Source of the DNA: DSQK01 sp964550175
GTDB taxonomy: Archaea > Nanobdellota > Nanobdellia > Woesearchaeales > ARS49
NCBI GenBank assembly: GCA_964550175.1
Contig: CAZJXP010000001.1
Coordinates: forward strand, 558,001-622,000
DNA length: 64,000 nt
Direction: 5' to 3'
Shown: positions 23,663 to 31,397 of the stretch, piece after piece
Layout of the letters: each line of letters starts with the position of its first letter
How positions within the stretch are numbered: the first letter of the stretch is position 1
The notes under the pieces: model-generated
Told to the model about the DNA's origin: nothing
The model's database searches: none
Seen by the model: the letters and a program-made list of their open reading frames with translations, nothing else
Position numbers and translations under genes: made by a program

Positions 23663-24088
23663 ATGTTACGAACTGGATGCGTGTTCAGCAAACGGACCAA
23701 AGAAGACGGCATTCGTGTCGTCGTGATGAACCGCAACACCGAGCATGATGGCGAGACGCCCATTCTTTCTCTTGCAAAAGGCATCGGGGTTGACGCCTGG
23801 GTACGTTTTCTTTCGGTTCCGGGACCTGTTGTGGGAGCGTATTATGCGCAGTTGAAAAAACCGGATGCGGATCAGACGGCACTTTTTAACACACTCGCAG
23901 ACGCGTATCGCACGCATCTCGCGACAAACCTCGACGCTCGCGAACAACTGCAATACTGGTCGGATAGGGCAATCACGAGAAATGTCACCTTTTTGTGTTA
24001 TGAAGAGACAACTAACTTCTGTCATCGCCGTATTTTAGCCGAAGAATGCAAAAAATATCGTCCAGATTTGGCAGTCTATCTAGGCTAA
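23663..24088 (+). CDS. DUF488 family protein
   Basis: 141 residues. The family motifs near the C-terminus are visible: a cysteine-containing strand (TFLCYEE) and CHRRILAEE. DUF488 proteins are small cytosolic proteins of unknown function. The start is the ATG at 23663, just after tRNA-Gly; longer readings would run through the tRNA and are rejected. The 3' end overlaps the next gene (opposite strand) by 4 bases. Confidence 0.85.
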   Translation: MLRTGCVFSKRTKEDGIRVVVMNRNTEHDGETPILSLAKGIGVDAWVRFLSVPGPVVGAYYAQLKKPDADQTALFNTLADAYRTHLATNLDAREQLQYWSDRAITRNVTFLCYEETTNFCHRRILAEECKKYRPDLAVYLG

Positions 24089-24585
24089 TTTGTTTTCGCG
24101 AACAAGAACGTCCACAGATCAAACAACGCAGACTTCGTTTCTTCGCGTTCCTGTTTGACGCCGGCGTAATAGTCCTGCAAATCCGCGAGCAGCTTTTCTT
24201 TTTCCGATGCGGACAATTCTGCTTCGTTCGCCTTCGCGAGCGCGTCGTCCAAATCTTGCTGCTGCAAATCCACTTTCGATTGCAACGCCGCAATCTTGTC
24301 GATTGACGCCTGCAAATCGTTCACGCCAACGACGGCGGCCGTCGGCATGCTTTGTGTTTTTGGACCGCTGAGCAATAATACGAACAGGAGAGTCAATGTG
24401 AGCGCAACCATCGAGATCGCGAACCAAGGCTTGGCTTTCGGCTCCGGCCGGACGCGACTAAATGCCTCGCGGATGTCAATTTCCTTGTGGCCGTGCTTTC
24501 TCAAGACGTCGGCGATGTGGCTTTCGCTGAATCCGCGGCTGATGCCGGCGTTCACGTAATCAGTCAGTTTCGGGTTGAAGCTCAT
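24085..24585 (-). CDS. Membrane-anchored coiled-coil protein
   Basis: 166 residues: a short N-terminal helical domain (LTDYVNAGISRGFSESHI and VLRKHGHKEIDIREAF, about 7-42) that resembles a small helix-turn-helix, one membrane segment (about 55-73, FAISMVALTLTLLFVLLL), then a coiled coil rich in Q, K, D and E (about 90-150). No named family. It is translationally coupled to the upstream gene at 25004-24582 by a 4-base overlap. Confidence 0.65.
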   Translation of the reverse strand: MSFNPKLTDYVNAGISRGFSESHIADVLRKHGHKEIDIREAFSRVRPEPKAKPWFAISMVALTLTLLFVLLLSGPKTQSMPTAAVVGVNDLQASIDKIAALQSKVDLQQQDLDDALAKANEAELSASEKEKLLADLQDYYAGVKQEREETKSALFDLWTFLFAKTN

Positions 24586-25004
24586 AGGGGGTCCACCGTG
24601 GTATATAGCGATTCGAGTCCGCGACGCAGGGCTTTTCGCTCGATGATTTTGTCATGCGTATGTGGGAAAATAATCCAGCGCTTGTCGCCGGACGCGTCAG
24701 GATTCGCGAACACGAGCGCGAGCTTCGGGAATTTGATGAGCTCCTGCCAATGCTCCACGATTTTTTCCACATTTTTCATAGTGTTGTGCATCACGAGCAT
24801 CGCGTTGAGCTCGGGCTTCATCTTTTGGAGGAATTCCGACGTGAATTCGGGTGTGACCAGCACGTGCTGCGTGCCGTCTTTCCGTATCACTGCGAATGTC
24901 CAGCCGCCATCATCCTTGACAATGTTGACGATGTTCCTCAGGATGAGGTCCTTGTTTTTGACGTACTGTTCTGTCCAGTCCGTCAATGTGTCGCGAGGCG
25001 TCAT
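24582..25004 (-). CDS. Hypothetical protein
   Basis: 140 residues from the ATG at 25004, chosen because GGAG is placed upstream of it; a GTG eight codons earlier is possible. The sequence looks like a compact alpha/beta protein (WTFAVIRKDGTQHVLVTPEF, ELIKFPKLALVFANP, RWIIFPHTH). No family recognised. It is probably cotranscribed with the coiled-coil gene that follows. Confidence 0.6.
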   Translation of the reverse strand: MTPRDTLTDWTEQYVKNKDLILRNIVNIVKDDGGWTFAVIRKDGTQHVLVTPEFTSEFLQKMKPELNAMLVMHNTMKNVEKIVEHWQELIKFPKLALVFANPDASGDKRWIIFPHTHDKIIERKALRRGLESLYTTVDPL

Positions 25005-25150
25005 GCGGTTTTCTCCGTGATTTTTCACCAGTCTCGCGATTAATAAGCTTTTCTCTTTTACCCAACCAGTATACTAAAGCGTAACATTTATATATTGCGT
25101 CCCGCTCATAGAATGACAGCCCGCGATATTAAAATAAAAAGGTGAGAGTA

Positions 25151-25888
25151 ATGGTTGCCGACGGAGAAATGGTTATGAAGAAAATGGTCAACGCGCTCGC
25201 GCAGAGCAGCGCGGACCAGTTGAAGCAAACGGACAGCGTTGACAATTTCAAACGCATCGTGCCGAGCCTCATCGACAAGGGCTTAGACAACATCAATCTC
25301 AATATGTTCTCAGAGGACATGCGCATCGGGCTCCTCAACGCGATGGGCGATGAATACGCGCGCAAGGGCAAGCTGCCCGAAGCCATCAAGGCGTTCATTC
25401 TCGGCGGCAACAAATCCAAGCTCGTCGACATCGGACTCGACTATGAACGAGTCGGACTGTTCGGCAACGCGATCGACGCGTACCGATTGGCCGACGCGAC
25501 CGACAAGCTCCTCAAGCTCGGAAACAAGTGCCTCGAAGACGGCCGCATCGCGGACGCCATCAAGGCGTTCCGACTCGTCGGAAACGTCGACAAGCTCGTC
25601 AAGGTCGGCGAGGACTGCCTCGACAAGGGCAAGTGGGACTACGCGATCGAAGTCTTCTCAGCAATCGGCAACAAGGTCAAGCTCGCGGCCGTCGGCGACA
25701 AGGCGTTGCAGGACAACCAGATCGGCTATGCCGCGAAAGCGTACGAGCTTTCGGGCGACAAGGACAAGCTCAACGTCCTGGGCGACACGTGCCTGCGACA
25801 GGGACTGCTCAGCACCGCGCTCCAGGCGTACGCAAGCTCAGGCAACACCGTGATGGCACAGTTCATCAAAGAGAACTTCCGACAGTAA
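25151..25888 (+). CDS. Protein of six 29-residue helical repeats
   Basis: 245 residues. After an N-terminal region of about 55 residues come six tandem units of about 29 residues with the pattern DKLxxLGxxCLxxGxxxxAIxAFxxxGN. Each unit is a predicted helix pair as in TPR proteins but is 29 rather than 34 residues long, so the superhelix would differ. Such solenoids bind other proteins. The ATG at 25151 is preferred, as GGTGAG lies just before it. It begins a three-gene operon with a zinc-finger and a coiled-coil protein. Confidence 0.75.
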   Translation: MVADGEMVMKKMVNALAQSSADQLKQTDSVDNFKRIVPSLIDKGLDNINLNMFSEDMRIGLLNAMGDEYARKGKLPEAIKAFILGGNKSKLVDIGLDYERVGLFGNAIDAYRLADATDKLLKLGNKCLEDGRIADAIKAFRLVGNVDKLVKVGEDCLDKGKWDYAIEVFSAIGNKVKLAAVGDKALQDNQIGYAAKAYELSGDKDKLNVLGDTCLRQGLLSTALQAYASSGNTVMAQFIKENFRQ

Positions 25889-25889
25889 T

Positions 25890-26150
25890 ATGGAAAAATG
25901 CCATAAGCACAACAAGGACCTGCAGGGCGGCTGCATGTGGTGCGGAAAGAGACTCTGCGAAATCTGCATCGCGCGCAAGGAAGGCGCCAAGATCTATTGC
26001 GAAGTCTGCGCCCAGCAGCTTGGCCCGGCACGACGCACCATCCCTAAGGTGGAAGTCGTCACCAAGAAGATGGAAGCTCCGGTTGAACGACGTTCCGCGC
26101 CTCGTATGGACAAGGATGGTTATTTTGATTTCACGTCGGTGCGACAATGA
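25890..26150 (+). CDS. Small B-box-like zinc-finger protein
   Basis: 86 residues. The first 45 carry eight metal ligands in B-box-like order (CHKH, then CMWC, CEIC and CEVC), enough for two zinc ions. The second half is basic and probably flexible. It starts one base after the stop of the repeat-protein gene and overlaps the next gene by 4 bases, so the three are likely made together. Function unknown; protein or RNA binding is plausible. Confidence 0.75.
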   Translation: MEKCHKHNKDLQGGCMWCGKRLCEICIARKEGAKIYCEVCAQQLGPARRTIPKVEVVTKKMEAPVERRSAPRMDKDGYFDFTSVRQ

Positions 26151-26620
26151 ACATCAACGAAGTCGCGAAGCTCAACGCGATGATGAAGGAACTGCAGAAG
26201 CATGGCATCGTAAGCACGGCGCCGGAAGCCTACCATCAAGCCCAGCAGATCATGGGCGATGGAGAAAAGAAAGTCGTAACATTAACCGAAAATCCAAAAG
26301 GAGGAATTGACGTGGAATCTGTGCAAGTGCAAGGAAGCGCAATCATCGAAAGCAGGGTAAACCTTTTGCTCGACATGAACAACAAGAAAATCGAAACCCA
26401 GTTCCAGACCATGAAGGACACGATTTCAGTATTGGCGATGGAGCTTGAGAAGATGAAGTTCGAGCTCAAGAAGTTCCAGGACTCAAAGCAAAAAGTCGTC
26501 CAGGTCGTGCAGGAAACGCAGAAAACGATCAAAGAGGAGAAAGCCTCGCACCCGCGCCAGGGCAACTACCAGCCGGGCGACGTCGCGATCGACAAGATGT
26601 TCTATTTCGGCCACAAGTGA
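26147..26620 (+). CDS. Coiled-coil protein
   Basis: 157 residues. A helical N-terminus (NEVAKLNAMMKELQKHGIV) is followed by a short strand-rich part and a long coiled coil (about 65-130: heptads through NLLLDMNNKKIETQ and VLAMELEKMKFELKKF). The C-terminus ends in a short ordered segment (VAIDKMFYFGHK). No family recognised. It is third in the operon with the repeat and zinc-finger proteins. Confidence 0.65.
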   Translation: MNINEVAKLNAMMKELQKHGIVSTAPEAYHQAQQIMGDGEKKVVTLTENPKGGIDVESVQVQGSAIIESRVNLLLDMNNKKIETQFQTMKDTISVLAMELEKMKFELKKFQDSKQKVVQVVQETQKTIKEEKASHPRQGNYQPGDVAIDKMFYFGHK

Positions 26621-26724
26621 TCCCGGTCCCAAAAGGAGCTTGCTGGCATTCTTTCTTTTTTCTTTACTGAGCATAACATTTAAAAGCCATCCGTAGGACG
26701 GGAAGGTATCCTCGCGGGGATGCG

Positions 26725-26835
26725 CGCAGAAAGCGTTCTGCGGACACCCCCGCGCTACGCGGGGATATCGAAGTGGTCGTCCGCAGATGCTCGTGCATCT
26801 GGAGCACGGCAGACTCGGCCAGCCTAAAGCTGGCC
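26725..26835 (+). repeat. Cluster of four near-perfect hairpins upstream of tRNA-Leu
   Basis: Four inverted repeats occur in 111 bases: CGCAGAA/TTCTGCG (26725-26742), CCCCGCG/CGCGGGG (26748-26764), CAGATGC/GCATCTG (26784-26801) and GGCCAGC/GCTGGCC (26817-26835), each with 7 paired bases and a 3-5 base loop. There is no coding frame. The last hairpin recurs almost unchanged at 41607-41629. A TATA-like ATTTAAAAG lies at about 26679, so the cluster is probably transcribed ahead of the tRNA. Confidence 0.7.
26758..26779 (+). repeat. Duplicated 5' part of tRNA-Leu(CAA)
   Basis: The 22 bases here equal the start of the tRNA-Leu gene at 26853-26874 (acceptor strand and D-arm start, through AAGTGGTC), 95 bases upstream. 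After the match the sequences differ completely. It is a tRNA fragment, not a second gene, and part of its first bases forms one arm of a hairpin. Confidence 0.8.
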
Positions 26836-26853
26836 AAATCAGGAATATAATTC

Positions 26854-26936
26854 GCGGGGATATCGAAGTGGTCAAACGAGTTCGCCTCAAGAGCGAATGG
26901 CTTAGGCCTTCGCAGGTTCGAATCCTGCTCCCCGCA
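26854..26936 (+). tRNA. tRNA-Leu (CAA)
   Basis: 83 bases, class II with a long variable arm. Acceptor GCGGGGA with TCCCCGC, anticodon stem TTCGC/GCGAA around loop CTCAAGA (anticodon CAA), T arm CAGGTTCGAATCCTG, discriminator A as required for leucine. No encoded CCA. TATA-like GAATATAAT directly upstream is too close for a promoter; the promoter is more likely at about 26679. Confidence 0.95.
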
Positions 26937-27034
26937 TCAAATAATTAATATAGAAGTACCCCATACTGATGGGTAACAACGTCTTTTTCTAGAGTTTAGA
27001 AAGAAGATCACGAAAAGAATAGATAAATAAAGCA

Positions 27035-28489
27035 ATGAAAGAAATCACTCGCAAAAGAGTGATACAGAAAATGAATACTATGAATAAAATACAAGAAGCA
27101 AATAAATCAGCACAGAATCAAGGACAACACCGAGTTGCATTGCCCGACGGCGTCGAAATCATCTCCGTCGGCGGCACGGGCGAAGTCGGCAAGAACATGA
27201 CGGCCGTCAGGGTCGACGACGAAGTCTTCATCTTTGACATCGGGCTCCACATGCCCAACTACATCAAATTCACCGAAGACGATTCGGGAGACTTGAGCAA
27301 GCTCAACGTCGACGCATTGCGAAAGGCCGGCGCAATCCCGGATGACGACGCGATCAAGCATTGGCGCAAGAACGTCAAGGGTATCTTCATCGGACACGCG
27401 CACCTGGACCACATCGGAGCCGTTCCGTTCTTGGCGAAAAACTACAATTGCCCGATTGTCTCGAGCCCGTACAGCATCGCGCTGCTGAAGAACATGCTGC
27501 GCGATGAGAAGATCCAGCTTCGCAATAAGCTCACGCCGCTGAACCCGAACGGCATCATGAAGATAACGAAGAACGTTACGGTTGAATTCATTCACGTCAC
27601 GCACAGCATTCCGCAAAGCGTCATGATCGCACTGCACACGAAGTACGGAATCATCCTTTACTCGACCGACTTCAAGTTTGACAACAATCCGATCCTCGGC
27701 AAGGCGCCGAACTACGACGCGCTCAAGAAACTCGGCGACAAGGGCGTGCTGTTGACGATTGTCGACACGCTTTACGTCACAAAGCAGGGCAAGATGCCGT
27801 CCGAAGCCGTCGCGCGCGAGATGCTGCGCGACGCCATGCTCGGCGTGGACAACCGCGGAAAAGCCGTCGTCATCACCACATACAGCAGCCACATCGCACG
27901 ATTGAAGAGCATCCTCGAATTCGGCAAGCAAACGAAACGAAAAATCGTGTTCCTCGGACGCAGCTTGGCAAAATACGTTCAAGCCGCGGAAGATATCGAT
28001 TTGTGCAATTTCTCCAAGAGCGGCGTCGAAGTCGTGAAGTACGGCAGCCAGGTCAAGCGCAAATTCAAGGACATAATGAAGACGGGCAAGGACAAGTATT
28101 TGCTGGTCGTCACGGGAAACCAAGGGGAACCGAAGAGCATGCTCGCGAAGATGGTCAACGGGACGTACGATTTTGTCTTTAACAGCCAAGACCACGTCAT
28201 TTTTTCTTCGAACGTTATTCCGGTCGAGCCGAACATCACCTACCGAAGGGAGCTCGACAAGAAATTGCAATCGCAAGGTGTCCGATTGTACACGGATATT
28301 CACGTCTCAGGCCACGCGGCGCGCGAGGACATCCGCGAATTCCTGAAGCTCACGCGACCGACGCACGTCATCCCGACGCACAGCGAAGCCCCGAAGGTCA
28401 ACAGCTTCCTGCAGCTCTGGATCGAGATGCAGAACCCGCCGAAGAACGCGCACATCATGAAAGCGGGCCAGCGATTGAAGCTCGTCTAA
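27035..28489 (+). CDS. RNase J-type beta-CASP ribonuclease
   Basis: 484 residues. Metallo-beta-lactamase core with the ligand motif GHAHLDH (about 120-126), further histidine HVTHS and aspartate STDFKFD, then the beta-CASP insert, and the C-terminal PTHVIPTHSEAPK typical of archaeal RNase J, a 5'-3' exoribonuclease in mRNA decay. The conserved domain begins near residue 35 (VALPDGVEIISVGGTGEVGKN); the residues before it are basic and poorly conserved, so starts at 27035, 27071 or 27080 are all possible. It follows tRNA-Leu(CAA) by about 100 bases. Confidence 0.9.
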   Translation: MKEITRKRVIQKMNTMNKIQEANKSAQNQGQHRVALPDGVEIISVGGTGEVGKNMTAVRVDDEVFIFDIGLHMPNYIKFTEDDSGDLSKLNVDALRKAGAIPDDDAIKHWRKNVKGIFIGHAHLDHIGAVPFLAKNYNCPIVSSPYSIALLKNMLRDEKIQLRNKLTPLNPNGIMKITKNVTVEFIHVTHSIPQSVMIALHTKYGIILYSTDFKFDNNPILGKAPNYDALKKLGDKGVLLTIVDTLYVTKQGKMPSEAVAREMLRDAMLGVDNRGKAVVITTYSSHIARLKSILEFGKQTKRKIVFLGRSLAKYVQAAEDIDLCNFSKSGVEVVKYGSQVKRKFKDIMKTGKDKYLLVVTGNQGEPKSMLAKMVNGTYDFVFNSQDHVIFSSNVIPVEPNITYRRELDKKLQSQGVRLYTDIHVSGHAAREDIREFLKLTRPTHVIPTHSEAPKVNSFLQLWIEMQNPPKNAHIMKAGQRLKLV

Positions 28490-28563
28490 ACTGTAGTAAC
28501 TCCAGCATAACAATACTTAAATAGGAACGCGCGCGGTTTTATCTAGACTATGGGGGTATCAGT

Positions 28564-29313
28564 ATGGTGAAATTGGTCCTTGCGGACGCGACCTATCTCA
28601 AAGACAGCATCTCAGTCCTTTCTGAACTCGTCAACGAAGCGCGATTCAAGATTACGCGAGACTCGATCGAGGTCATCGCGATGGACCCGGCAAACGTCGC
28701 GATGGTCATCTTCAAATTACTCTCGAGCTGCTTCACCGAATACGATGTCCCGAAAGAACAGGATATCGCGGTCAACTTGCAGAACTTCAAGCAAGTGCTG
28801 AAGCGAGCGAGCCCGAGTGACGTTCTCACGTTGGAAGTCTCGACCGAAAACAAATTGGTCATCACGTTGAAAGGAAGTACAACGCGAACGTTTTCGTTGC
28901 CCATCATCGACATCGAAGAGAAAGAGCACCGCATCCCGAGCTTGACATTCCCTGTGACTGTATCAATGATGAGCAGCACGCTCAACGACGCGATTTCCGA
29001 CGTGGACATCATTGCGGAAAGCGTCAGCTTCGCGGCCGAGCCGGAACATTTTTCCATCATGGCCGAAGGCGACTTGAGCAAAGCGTTGATCGAGATGAAA
29101 GCGGACGACGAGACGCACATCCGATCGGATACGAAAGCGAAAGTCAAGGCGAAATATTCCATTGAATACCTCAAGAAGATGATTCAGGCTTCTAAATTGG
29201 CGGACAAGGTCGAAGTGCACTTCAACCAAGACTACCCGTTGCGATTGGACTACAAGGTCATCGACAAGCTTGCATTGAGCTTCATCCTTGCCCCGCGCGT
29301 CGAGAACGATTAA
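28564..29313 (+). CDS. pcn: DNA polymerase sliding clamp PCNA
   Basis: Ring-shaped clamp that holds polymerases and repair enzymes on DNA. 249 residues with the two-domain PCNA layout: VLADATYLKDSISVLSELV at the start, central interdomain loop near IIDIEEKEHRIPSL, and C-terminal LRLDYKVIDKLALSFILAPRV. An A/T-rich TATA (ACTTAAATAGG, about 28516-28526) precedes it. It does not carry the CACTGGACA box seen at mcm, primase and hef. Confidence 0.96.
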   Translation: MVKLVLADATYLKDSISVLSELVNEARFKITRDSIEVIAMDPANVAMVIFKLLSSCFTEYDVPKEQDIAVNLQNFKQVLKRASPSDVLTLEVSTENKLVITLKGSTTRTFSLPIIDIEEKEHRIPSLTFPVTVSMMSSTLNDAISDVDIIAESVSFAAEPEHFSIMAEGDLSKALIEMKADDETHIRSDTKAKVKAKYSIEYLKKMIQASKLADKVEVHFNQDYPLRLDYKVIDKLALSFILAPRVEND

Positions 29314-29323
29314 CGCGCGGATT

Positions 29324-29749
29324 TCAATTACTTTTCTTTATTAATGCTAAAAAGAATGAGAGGGAACGATGCGAACCAGCATATCGATAATATCTCGGTT
29401 TTGCCTTTAATTTAATGATTAACCGAGATCGAATAATGTTCTTGTCAATCTCTTTGGGTTTCCAATCATTGACCAATTTCCGGGGAAATGACGTCAGATG
29501 AATAGTTTTCCGAGGGGAAAAATTGCGGCGTCGCATTTCTTTTTTGAGAGTTTCATGACGTTTTTTCAAGTATGCTAATTTATTTTTGAAGAACGTGATA
29601 TGCCCCGGGCCTAACACATAACGATTCGGCATATGTGAACTGTCAGGATATTTACGTACGTGACCTACTAACATCAGCAGTTCATTATATTCTGCAATTA
29701 GATGCTGATCAGCTAAATATTTTGGATGAATAAGATTTATGCGAACCAT
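29324..29749 (-). CDS. Pyrimidine-dimer DNA glycosylase, T4 endonuclease V (DenV) homologue
   Basis: 141 residues with strong resemblance to phage T4 endonuclease V: RINL at the N-terminus, LADQHLIAEYNEL (12-24) and LGPGHITFFKNKL. The catalytic glutamate is present at position 23. The chemistry uses the N-terminal amine after Met removal; the second residue is Val here rather than Thr. The enzyme would remove cyclobutane dimers made by ultraviolet light. Base use is more A/T-rich than in neighbours and arginine codons are mixed (CGT, CGG, CGC, CGA), in line with acquisition from a phage or bacterium. It sits convergent to pcn, 10 bases away. Confidence 0.9.
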   Translation of the reverse strand: MVRINLIHPKYLADQHLIAEYNELLMLVGHVRKYPDSSHMPNRYVLGPGHITFFKNKLAYLKKRHETLKKEMRRRNFSPRKTIHLTSFPRKLVNDWKPKEIDKNIIRSRLIIKLKAKPRYYRYAGSHRSLSFFLALIKKSN

Positions 29750-29831
29750 TGATTTTGTTTGACGTGCGCATTTAAATTAATTATGAATAAATTGCTTAAG
29801 TATGCACGGAACTCAGGAGTGCCTTTAACGA

Positions 29832-30821
29832 CTAAACAATCCCGAACCTTTCGGCGTTCTTCTTCAGCACCTGGTTCGTCGGGAATCTCTTGAGCCCGGC
29901 GGAAAGAATCTTTCGTGAATCATCATTGCGTCCTGCGTTGGCGTAGAGTACTGCGAGGTTATTGACTGCCTGCGGGGCGTTCGGCGAGTCGGGATTGTGA
30001 ATCAAGCTCTGCTCGTACGCGTGCATCGCCTGCTCGTTTTTTCGTTGCTCAAGGAACACGTTCGCGATGCTGAACCAGACGTTCTTGTATTTCGGGTCGA
30101 TCTTCGACGCTTTCGTGAAATATTCCAACGCGCGCACGAGTTCGCCGCGCTCCTGCACGAACTGACCGGCCAAGAACAACGCGCGCACATTGTTCGGGTG
30201 CTCCTCCAATTCTTTGAACACGAGCCAGGCGTAATAGCGCATCTTGTGCTTCAAATTGGTGGCGAATAATATGCCATAATGGTGCACGGGAATCGCGGCG
30301 TCAAGAATTTTTCCTTTCGCGGCTTCGATGGACGGCTCAATCATCTCGTGCACGCGGTAGGCATAACGGAACGCCTTGTTGTTGCGGAATAATCTTGCGA
30401 GATGAATCGGGCGATATGCCGGCGAGTTCAGCGTGATGCCGCTTGGCGGGCAAGCAATGCAGCCGGGCGCGGCTTCCTTCACGTAGTTCCTTAATTCAAG
30501 CTTGAACGCGTCTGCCTGCGTGGTTTCGATGAGCTTCAGCAATTTCTCGAAGTCTTCCGGCAGGATGCGCTCGTCCGCGTCCAATACGAGAATCCAGTCC
30601 TTTGTCGCGTTTTCTAACGCAACGTTTTTCGCTTTCGCGAAATCATGCTCCCAGGGGACTTGCACGAGCTTTGCGTCGAATCCTTTCGCGATCTCGAGGC
30701 TATTGTCCGTGCTTCCTGTATCAACGATGATGACCTCATCAACGAACGGCTTCACGGAGGCGAGCGTTTCCTCGAGCCAGCGCTCCTCATTCTTAACAAT
30801 CATGCACAATGAAAGAGACAT
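29832..30821 (-). CDS. Family 2 glycosyltransferase with C-terminal TPR domain
   Basis: 329 residues. The GT-A domain shows SLCMIVKNEERWLEETL, EVIIVDTGSTDNS and the metal-binding LDADERI (DxD). The second half is TPR-like helices (RALFLAGQFVQERGELVRALEY, YKNVWFSIANVFLEQRKNEQAM, and a third unit). This SUNGT-like architecture is common in glycan or protein glycosylation. The ATG at 30821 is the correct start: a longer reading runs into the hairpin array upstream. Confidence 0.88.
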   Translation of the reverse strand: MSLSLCMIVKNEERWLEETLASVKPFVDEVIIVDTGSTDNSLEIAKGFDAKLVQVPWEHDFAKAKNVALENATKDWILVLDADERILPEDFEKLLKLIETTQADAFKLELRNYVKEAAPGCIACPPSGITLNSPAYRPIHLARLFRNNKAFRYAYRVHEMIEPSIEAAKGKILDAAIPVHHYGILFATNLKHKMRYYAWLVFKELEEHPNNVRALFLAGQFVQERGELVRALEYFTKASKIDPKYKNVWFSIANVFLEQRKNEQAMHAYEQSLIHNPDSPNAPQAVNNLAVLYANAGRNDDSRKILSAGLKRFPTNQVLKKNAERFGIV

Positions 30822-30867
30822 AGCTCTGCGCACAGTCGAGCGATTAAAAAGCTTGCGTTCAGATGCA

Positions 30868-31015
30868 ATCCGAATCCAGTAGGTTCGGATGCACCAAGAG
30901 AACGCAGTTCTCTGGTGCCAGAGGACTCGGTCCTCTTGGCACAACAGAACCTCTGGTTCTGTTTGTGACTCGCCATCTGGAGGCGAACGAGACGTTGCGG
31001 AACACAAGGTTCCGC
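30868..31015 (+). repeat. Array of consecutive hairpins
   Basis: Six stem-loops follow each other with almost no spacer: 30868-30890 (ATCCGAA stem), 30891-30918 (GCACC/GGTGC closing AGAGAAC/GTTCTCT, loop GCA), 30916-30941 (TGCCA/TGGCA closing GAGGAC/GTCCTC, loop TCG), 30941-30966 (CAGAACC/GGTTCTG, loop TCT), 30971-30985 (CGCC/GGCG, weaker) and 30997-31015 (GCGGAAC/GTTCCGC). The stems differ in sequence, so this is not a simple tandem repeat. It fills the space between two minus-strand genes. Similar hairpins are at 26725-26835 and 41607-41655. Confidence 0.75.
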
Positions 31016-31032
31016 GAATCAACTGCTCAGAA

Positions 31033-31395
31033 TTATTCCAATGAGCTCAACTTCGACTCGATGCGCGAAAGCTCGTCTTCCAACACTTGCAGTTTGGTTT
31101 TTCTTTGCTGAGCTTCCTTTTTCGCAGGGGCGCTTATCGGACGGGCTTCAGGCTCTCGCGGCTTCGCCTTGATCATGTTCGCGGGTAAGGTCGACTTCAA
31201 TCGGCCCATGACTAACTTCACGCCCGAAAGCATCTTTCGGAATTCGGCCATGCGCATTTCCTTTTCGGCACGCACGGAACGCAACTGCTCGTGCTTCTTC
31301 AGGCTATCAAGAATCGTTTTCTGGCAGTTCAACAAATCCCGTCGCAGCTCGCGCGGGTCGTGGATGCCTGCATAGAATGCATGATCTTCTTTCAT
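31033..31395 (-). CDS. Coiled-coil protein
   Basis: 120 residues, strongly charged and helical: LRRDLLNCQKTILDSLKKHEQL and a leucine-patterned second half ending LEDELSRIESKLSSLE, joined by an A/P/K-rich linker. No family recognised. It is the last of three minus-strand genes with 2-5 base spacing, all coiled-coil. Confidence 0.65.
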   Translation of the reverse strand: MKEDHAFYAGIHDPRELRRDLLNCQKTILDSLKKHEQLRSVRAEKEMRMAEFRKMLSGVKLVMGRLKSTLPANMIKAKPREPEARPISAPAKKEAQQRKTKLQVLEDELSRIESKLSSLE

Positions 31396-31397
31396 GA

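Noticed and set aside
26700..26940. CRISPR array
   Set aside because: The repeated elements are different hairpins without constant repeats or spacers, and no cas gene is in the window.
27107..28303. Open frame of about 398 codons antisense to the RNase J gene
   Set aside because: It is the mirror of a clear gene; the sequence is rich in V, D, R and H as expected for an antisense shadow, and has no start signals.
29832..31022. Longer glycosyltransferase starting at 31022
   Set aside because: The extra N-terminus is translated hairpin array; the glycosyltransferase domain begins directly at the ATG at 30821.
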